Shown here piece after piece: positions 3,959 to 7,981 of a DNA stretch of 7,981 nt. Every line of letters begins with the position of its first letter. Within the stretch, counting starts at the first letter, position 1. Both the position numbers and the translations under genes were made by a program. The notes under the pieces are model-generated. The model did not search any database and was not told the origin of the DNA. It worked only from the letters and a program-made list of their open reading frames with translations. Source of the stretch: DASUME01 sp038257655. Its GTDB lineage: Bacteria; Myxococcota_A; Polyangia; Polyangiales; DASUME01. The stretch lies in contig JBBSJC010000381.1 in assembly GCA_038257655.1 (NCBI GenBank), positions 1 to 7,981 on the forward strand, in the 5' to 3' direction.

Positions 3959-6604
3959 TCAGCGACTACGTCGCCTAATCCGGAAGGCTAAGACTAGACC
4001 CGCGAGCAGCAGCGCGCCAAACGGTGCGCGCGTATCACCGTTCCTTACTGTGCACCCATCGCTTTGGGTCCGCTCCTTAACGGGAGGACCGTTGTTGCTG
4101 CCACCGTTGTTATCGCCGCCGCCAGCGCCATCGGGCTCGCCCGCGTCATCCTCATCCGTTCCAGCGTCATCGATCCCGCCATCTGCGACATCGCCAGCAT
4201 CTGTTGGATCCATCGGATTGACGGGCTTACGCGCGCGCTCGAGGTAATCGGGCACACCACTGTCGTCGGCGTCGAACGGCTCGTCGCGGTCGAGGATGCC
4301 ATCACCGTCGCTATCCGTGTCCCGGAAGTTGGGGATGCCATCGTCGTCCTTATCTGCAGCCGCGAACGTGCGTGCGTCCGCAAGCTCCTGCTTGGTAGAG
4401 ATGCCATCCCCGTCATCATCGGGGTCCCGGGCGTCGGGGGTACCATCTCCATCGGTGTCCAAGGTGATGTCCTTGATGCCTCCGCTAGCGATGATTTCGT
4501 CGGACGAGAGAACCCCGTCGTTGTCGTCATCAGTATCCAGGTGGTCGGGACTGCCGTCGCTGTCGCTATCGCGCGGGCCACTGGCATCGAGCTCGTTTTT
4601 GGTTGGGATCCCGTCCCCATCATCGTCTGCGTCGTGATAGTTCGGAAAACCGTCCCGGTCCCAGTCATCGTCACGAAAGTCGCCGTTGCCGTTAAGGTCT
4701 TCGTCGACGTCGAGAATCCCGTCGTTGTCATCGTCCGGATCCAAGTCATCCGGGATCCTGTCGCCGTCGAAATCGGACGGATCGACCACGATCGTGCCAT
4801 CCACATGGGCCTGCAGGTGATCGGCGATACCGTCAAGGTTGGTGTCGTTGTCCTTGCGCAAGGGGCGCTCGGCCCACGTGTTGAAACCGTCGTTGTCGTC
4901 GTCATCGTCCCGATAGTCAGGCATGCCATCGGAGTCGGTGTCACGCGGCGCCGCTGCGCCACCCGGGCCAAGCTCATCCTTGGTCAAGATGCCGTCGTCG
5001 TCATCGTCGTCGTCGAGGTAGTCTGCTCTTGGGTCGCCATCCGTGTTCTCAAGCACCGGGTTGGTGTTACCGCCGTAGACCTCATTCTTAGTAAGGATGG
5101 TGTCGCCGTCATCGTCGGCATCTAAATAGTCAGGTAGCGTGTCGCCGTCGGTGTTTCGCGCATCGGGACCGCTGCCGGGCATTTCGTCGGCGGTGTCCAA
5201 CCCGTCATTATCGTCATCTGTATCCAGATAGTCAGGGACGGCGTCGTTGTCCGAGTCGACGGCTCCTTCGTAGGCGTCTGCCAGGCCGTCGCCGTCAGAG
5301 TCCGCTTCGAGCCCTTGGCCGCCCAGAACATCGGCTCTGCCGGCTGAGCCTGCTAGCGCGCTGTTGTTCGCCGCATTGACCCCGGCGCGACCGCCGGACG
5401 AAGGATCGGTCTCCAGGCACTGCGCGTCGAGGGTCTTGGCGCGGATTCTGAGTTGGCCGCCTGCACCTCCGCCCCCAGGCCCTGCTTCGGCGCCAGTATC
5501 TCCGCCTGCGCCACCGCGAACATGCGCTGCAACACAGGCGACGCCAACCACATCAACAAGCACGGAACCACCCGCGCCACCTCCGCTTGCACCCGCAGCG
5601 CTTGGTGACGCGCTTTGACCGTCAGCATGGATAGGACCCGAGGCGAACACATCCCCTGCACGTACGAACACGACGCCGCCACCGGCGCCGCCGCCGAAGG
5701 AGCCTGCGCCGTGCCCGGCCCCCGCGCCGCCGCCCATGAGCATACGTTGGGGAAGGTGAGCCCTTAGGGCAGCGCCGCCCCTTCCCCCGACGTCACGAGC
5801 GTTATCCTCGGCGAAACCGCCCTGCCCACCGCGGGCCGCGCTCGCACCACCCCCGCCACCGGCGTGTCGGCATGCACCACCACCCGCAGCATTGGCCACG
5901 TTCCCCATGCCGGATGCGCCGTAATCATCGACCGCGATGCCCTCGCCGCGCGCGCCATAATCGGGGCTCGAGCCATCCGGTGCAGCACACGCCTCAGTCG
6001 CGCTGTCTGCAGCGGCGACACCGCCGCGAAAGCCCGCCGCGTCTGCAGATAGCTCTCCTTCTACAGACAAGTCGCCGCTTACCAAAACCGCCAGGATGCC
6101 GCCGACCTTACCATCGAACGGTTGAGCTACGACGCTCGCTGCAGCGTCAACCGTCAGCTGCACGAGCTCGGGAACGCGCACGACCTGACTGAACGCTGAG
6201 GAATAGGATCGAAGCAACGGATCGTGGAGCACGAGCGTGCTGCCCGTGATGCTCGCGATACGCGCAAGCTCCCAGCGGCCTGCTCCTTCGGAAACAAGGC
6301 TTAGCGCCGCTTCGTCGCCCGCCTCGGGCGTCACGGACAGGCCTGCGTACTCCCAGAGCAGCACCAGGTCACCAGGCGCGAACGTACCTGCTGCGCCACT
6401 CATCGTGCCTACGCTGAGCGACGGGGCGCCTTCTGCAGCGTCCGCCGTAAGCGTGCTGTAGTGGTTGATGACGACCCCGAGCTCGGTGGCCGTGAGCGCT
6501 CCGTCATGGCCGTCGCCGGTCCCGTAAACGTCAGGCCCTGCCAAGGCTGACCGGGGCCACGCGCTCGCCCCCACGAGCAGCATGCATGCGAGCGCTTTTT
6601 TCAT
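3959..6604 (-). CDS. Secreted surface protein with Gly-rich region, TSP3 calcium-binding repeats and MYXO-CTERM-like anchor
   Basis: This is a complete 881-residue exported protein. Residues 1-22 form a Sec signal peptide (MKK, hydrophobic core, ALA cleavage box before Gly23). Residues 23-185 are a beta-rich domain with GDLVLLWEYAG and VVRVPELVQLTVDAAA, of a type seen in large bacterial surface proteins. Residues 191-388 are very Gly-rich (runs such as GGGGGAS and GPGGGGAGG). Residues 435-790 hold about eleven thrombospondin type 3-like repeats of roughly 24-37 residues, with DxDxDG loops and PDYLD/PDHLD boxes; in this family they bind many Ca2+ ions and form a rigid stalk. Residues 791-848 are an Asp/Gly/Asn-rich linker. 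Residues 849-881 have Cys851, a hydrophobic helix (FGALLLAGLVLAF) and RIRRRSR, as in MYXO-CTERM sorting signals cut by myxosortase. ATG 6604 has GAGG 6 bases upstream. It lies 18 bases after the vWA-type gene, probably in the same operon. An adhesion or structural role is inferred. Confidence 0.9.
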   Translation of the reverse strand: MKKALACMLLVGASAWPRSALAGPDVYGTGDGHDGALTATELGVVINHYSTLTADAAEGAPSLSVGTMSGAAGTFAPGDLVLLWEYAGLSVTPEAGDEAALSLVSEGAGRWELARIASITGSTLVLHDPLLRSYSSAFSQVVRVPELVQLTVDAAASVVAQPFDGKVGGILAVLVSGDLSVEGELSADAAGFRGGVAAADSATEACAAPDGSSPDYGARGEGIAVDDYGASGMGNVANAAGGGACRHAGGGGGASAARGGQGGFAEDNARDVGGRGGAALRAHLPQRMLMGGGAGAGHGAGSFGGGAGGGVVFVRAGDVFASGPIHADGQSASPSAAGASGGGAGGSVLVDVVGVACVAAHVRGGAGGDTGAEAGPGGGGAGGQLRIRAKTLDAQCLETDPSSGGRAGVNAANNSALAGSAGRADVLGGQGLEADSDGDGLADAYEGAVDSDNDAVPDYLDTDDDNDGLDTADEMPGSGPDARNTDGDTLPDYLDADDDGDTILTKNEVYGGNTNPVLENTDGDPRADYLDDDDDDDGILTKDELGPGGAAAPRDTDSDGMPDYRDDDDDNDGFNTWAERPLRKDNDTNLDGIADHLQAHVDGTIVVDPSDFDGDRIPDDLDPDDDNDGILDVDEDLNGNGDFRDDDWDRDGFPNYHDADDDGDGIPTKNELDASGPRDSDSDGSPDHLDTDDDNDGVLSSDEIIASGGIKDITLDTDGDGTPDARDPDDDGDGISTKQELADARTFAAADKDDDGIPNFRDTDSDGDGILDRDEPFDADDSGVPDYLERARKPVNPMDPTDAGDVADGGIDDAGTDEDDAGEPDGAGGGDNNGGSNNGPPVKERTQSDGCTVRNGDTRAPFGALLLAGLVLAFRIRRRSR
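3962..4060 (-). other. MYXO-CTERM-like C-terminal sorting signal
   Basis: These are residues 849-881: Asp-Gly-Cys851, a short polar stretch, a hydrophobic segment of about 14 residues, then an Arg-rich end (RIRRRSR). This tripartite tail is the pattern recognised by myxosortases in Myxococcota, with the Cys kept at the new C-terminus. It has a single Cys, and the helix is on the short side. Confidence 0.7.
4235..5302 (-). repeat. Thrombospondin type 3-like repeat array (about 11 units)
   Basis: This array codes for residues 435-790 of the surface protein. The PDYLD-like boxes fall near residues 457, 491, 528, 562, 595 (diverged, ADHLQ), 618, 654, 687, 723, 758 and 786, so the usual spacing is 33-37 residues with two shorter units. 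Between boxes come Asp-rich loops such as DTDDDNDG and DADDDGDG, then a T-K-N/D-E-type helix start. Units are clearly related in protein but diverged in DNA, which suggests old duplication rather than a recent expansion. Confidence 0.88.
5441..6034 (-). repeat. Glycine-rich low-complexity region
   Basis: This region codes for residues 191-388 of the surface protein. GGA/GGG-type runs are interspersed with short beta-forming stretches (GGVVFVRAGDV, GGSVLVDVVGV, GGQLRIRAKTL), so it is not a simple linker; it may fold as glycine-rich beta structure. Four cysteines fall in or near it (Cys206, 245, 357, 396) and could form disulphides outside the cell. Confidence 0.65.
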
Positions 6605-6606
6605 GT

Positions 6607-6614
6607 CCCCCCTC
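6607..6614 (-). promoter_or_regulatory. Ribosome binding site for the TSP3/MYXO-CTERM gene
   Basis: On the minus strand GAGGGGGG precedes the ATG at 6604. Its GAGG core is 6 bases from the start codon. It lies within the 18-base gap after the upstream stop codon and fixes the start of the 881-residue protein together with the signal peptide. Confidence 0.65.
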
Positions 6615-6622
6615 AGGCCCCG

Positions 6623-7981
6623 CTACTCGCGAGTCTCGCACCGGTAACGCACGGTCCACTCGTACACGATCGGTGCGTCATTGAGTTGATCCGTCGCTTC
6701 CAATCCGACGCGCACGCGCATGTTCTTCAGACCATTGTCGCCCGGTGGCAGGAACGGACCGAGGTCGATGGCTGCCGACGTCCAGACGCATTGCCCCGCC
6801 GGACCACAGGTACCATTGCTGCACTGAACATCGCTGGTACATGTCGGGCCCACAGGATACTGACAGGATCCGTGCTGACAGAAGCCGTTCAGGCACGAGG
6901 AGCTGTCGGTGCAAGAAACGCCGTCCGAAGTGACTGTCGCAATGCGTGTGTAAGAGCAGCTGCCCAGAGCGCTCAAGTCGCCTTCGGCACAAACGTCCCA
7001 GGTTACCTCGGCTCCGTTGGCTGGGATCTTCGCATCCCACTCAAGGGTACCCCAGTCTGGAACCTCGCTATTAACGCAGTTGGTTGAGCTGAAGTCCTGC
7101 CAGTAAGACCCCACGGGCTCATAGACGCGAGTCTCCTCCTCGTCCCCCACGTTCTCGGGAATGATGTACACGGGGACCTGCTCGATTACGTACTGCTCAT
7201 TGCCTATGAGATCGAGACGCATCGAATAACCTAGGCAGTTGCCATTTGTATCGAAGCCATTGCAGGGCACAGGGAAGTCGCTGGGATTCTCGAAGTACAC
7301 GCGGAAGGGTGGCAAAGCGCCTGCGATACAGTTGGTATGCGTATCGGGCGTACCCTGTACCGCAGCTGGCCAGCCGATCTCGGCCTGACGGTCTTCCACG
7401 CCATCACAGCCATCATCGGGGGCATCGATCGCTTCCACGTAGAATCGGAAGTCATCGGCATCCCCGTTGGGATTGTCAGGCGACTTAATCAATACGATGT
7501 TTACGTCCATTTGCATGGAGAAGGACAACTGCTCCACCATCTGCACCACGGCCGCCCCCACGGCGGTTGCGTCATCGGTCTGCACGACCAACGGCTCACC
7601 GTTAGGATGAGTCGCTTGCGTGTCACGGGCCATGATCGATAGCTGGTTCGTGAGCACACTGTTCGTGCCTGTATTGATGCCGATCACATGGATGTTGCGA
7701 TCGACCAGCGCCTCGCGCGCGCTGCCCAGACCACCCATCGCGTCTGGACCGTACCAACTCACTGGGGTGTAGTTGGCGGTGGTGGCGAGCGTCGGCTCCC
7801 CAAAGGTAACCTGGTACCACCCCTTGTCCTCGGGCTCGAGTCCCTTGATCACCGCATAGTACTTACCCGGATTGAATACACGCCGTATCTCACCATTTTC
7901 GTCGGCGGCACTACCCGCGCACCAGCTGTATGTCCCCGCGGGGGCTGGATTGACATCCTGGATGTGTAGGTCGAATTCTCC
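6623..7981 (-). CDS. Large extracellular protein with PPC-like domain, vWA-like half domain and Cys-rich module (5' end missing)
   Basis: The frame is open to the right edge, so the N-terminus is missing; 452 residues are visible. A GTG at 7852 is not the likely start, because a domain runs across it. Visible residues 1-63 look like a bacterial pre-peptidase C-terminal (PPC) type beta domain (TYSWCAGS, then FNPGKYYAVIKG and GWYQVTFG). Residues 84-155 resemble the second half of a von Willebrand A fold (AREALVDRNIHVIGINTGTN, then ATAVGAAVVQMVEQL); the metal-binding DxSxS motif is not in view and would have to be upstream. Residues 157-350 are beta-rich and unrecognised. Residues 357-398 hold eight Cys in two C-x5-C-x4-C-x(4-5)-C units, like EB/Dickkopf-type modules. 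The end (RYRCETRE) has no sorting signal. It probably heads an operon with the MYXO-CTERM gene 18 bases downstream. Export is inferred from the cysteines and domain types. Confidence 0.85.
   Translation of the reverse strand, partial: GEFDLHIQDVNPAPAGTYSWCAGSAADENGEIRRVFNPGKYYAVIKGLEPEDKGWYQVTFGEPTLATTANYTPVSWYGPDAMGGLGSAREALVDRNIHVIGINTGTNSVLTNQLSIMARDTQATHPNGEPLVVQTDDATAVGAAVVQMVEQLSFSMQMDVNIVLIKSPDNPNGDADDFRFYVEAIDAPDDGCDGVEDRQAEIGWPAAVQGTPDTHTNCIAGALPPFRVYFENPSDFPVPCNGFDTNGNCLGYSMRLDLIGNEQYVIEQVPVYIIPENVGDEEETRVYEPVGSYWQDFSSTNCVNSEVPDWGTLEWDAKIPANGAEVTWDVCAEGDLSALGSCSYTRIATVTSDGVSCTDSSSCLNGFCQHGSCQYPVGPTCTSDVQCSNGTCGPAGQCVWTSAAIDLGPFLPPGDNGLKNMRVRVGLEATDQLNDAPIVYEWTVRYRCETRE

Noticed and set aside
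4045..4977. A 310-codon open frame on the minus strand in another frame of the TSP3 region
   Set aside because: It is a frame-shifted reading of the same Asp-rich repeats (Thr/Met/Trp-rich low complexity), overlapped entirely by the well-supported 881-residue gene.
4064..5125. A 353-codon open frame on the plus strand, opposite the TSP3 repeats
   Set aside because: It is an artefact of the Asp-rich repeats: GAC and GAT codons read on the other strand in phase give GTC and ATC, so the product is a monotonous Val/Ile run without stops. It has no domain or ribosome site.
4235..5302. Regularly spaced repeats that might be taken for a CRISPR array
   Set aside because: The periodicity comes from protein repeats in frame. 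The units are diverged in DNA, vary in length, and there are no identical repeats with unique spacers.
6623..7852. GTG at 7852 as the true start of the vWA-type gene
   Set aside because: It falls in the middle of a beta-domain motif (GKYYAVIKG), and the frame continues open to the right edge with protein-like sequence.

Overview
The window is GC-rich and carries 6 protein genes, two of them cut by the window edges. The best clue to the organism is the pair of secreted proteins on the minus strand. One has a type I signal peptide, a glycine-rich region, about eleven thrombospondin type 3 calcium-binding repeats and a C-terminal tail of the MYXO-CTERM kind (Cys, hydrophobic helix, Arg cluster). 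Together with the GTG start, the Ser/Pro/Arg-rich disordered TPR-like protein and the Cys-rich vWA-type surface protein, this points to Myxococcota, probably the Polyangiales side. The genus cannot be named from sequence alone.

Layout: 3-653 (+) is the C-terminal part of a DUF1343/NamZ-type exo-beta-N-acetylmuramidase. 654-785 is an AT-rich regulatory gap with several inverted repeats and a candidate promoter. 786-1448 (+) is a TetR-family repressor and 1458-2609 (+) a stand-alone Rieske non-haem iron oxygenase; they are 9 bases apart and form a likely operon. 2610-2731 is a gap with no convincing signal. 2732-3847 (+) encodes a protein with a long disordered N-terminal half carrying a recurring R-x-S-hydrophobic-(x)-P motif and a TPR-like helical C-terminal half. 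3848-3958 is the gap between convergent genes and contains a hairpin. 3959-6604 (-) is the TSP3/MYXO-CTERM surface protein. 6623 to beyond the right edge (-) is a secreted-type protein with a PPC-like beta domain, a vWA-like half domain and a Dickkopf/EB-like Cys cluster. The last two genes are 18 bases apart and probably co-transcribed.

How the genes may work together: the repressor probably controls itself and the oxygenase. A 13-base perfect inverted repeat lies inside the spacer of the best promoter candidate, where a bound repressor would block RNA polymerase. The oxygenase has no reductase or ferredoxin gene beside it in this window. The two minus-strand genes look like a cell-surface pair (calcium-stabilised stalk plus adhesion-type module). 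NamZ would act in the periplasm on muropeptide-derived sugar chains and has no evident link to the others. I see no CRISPR, mobile element, tRNA or rRNA, and no clear new defence or biosynthetic system. The most unusual items are the short-motif array in the TPR-like protein and the operator-in-promoter arrangement ahead of the TetR gene.
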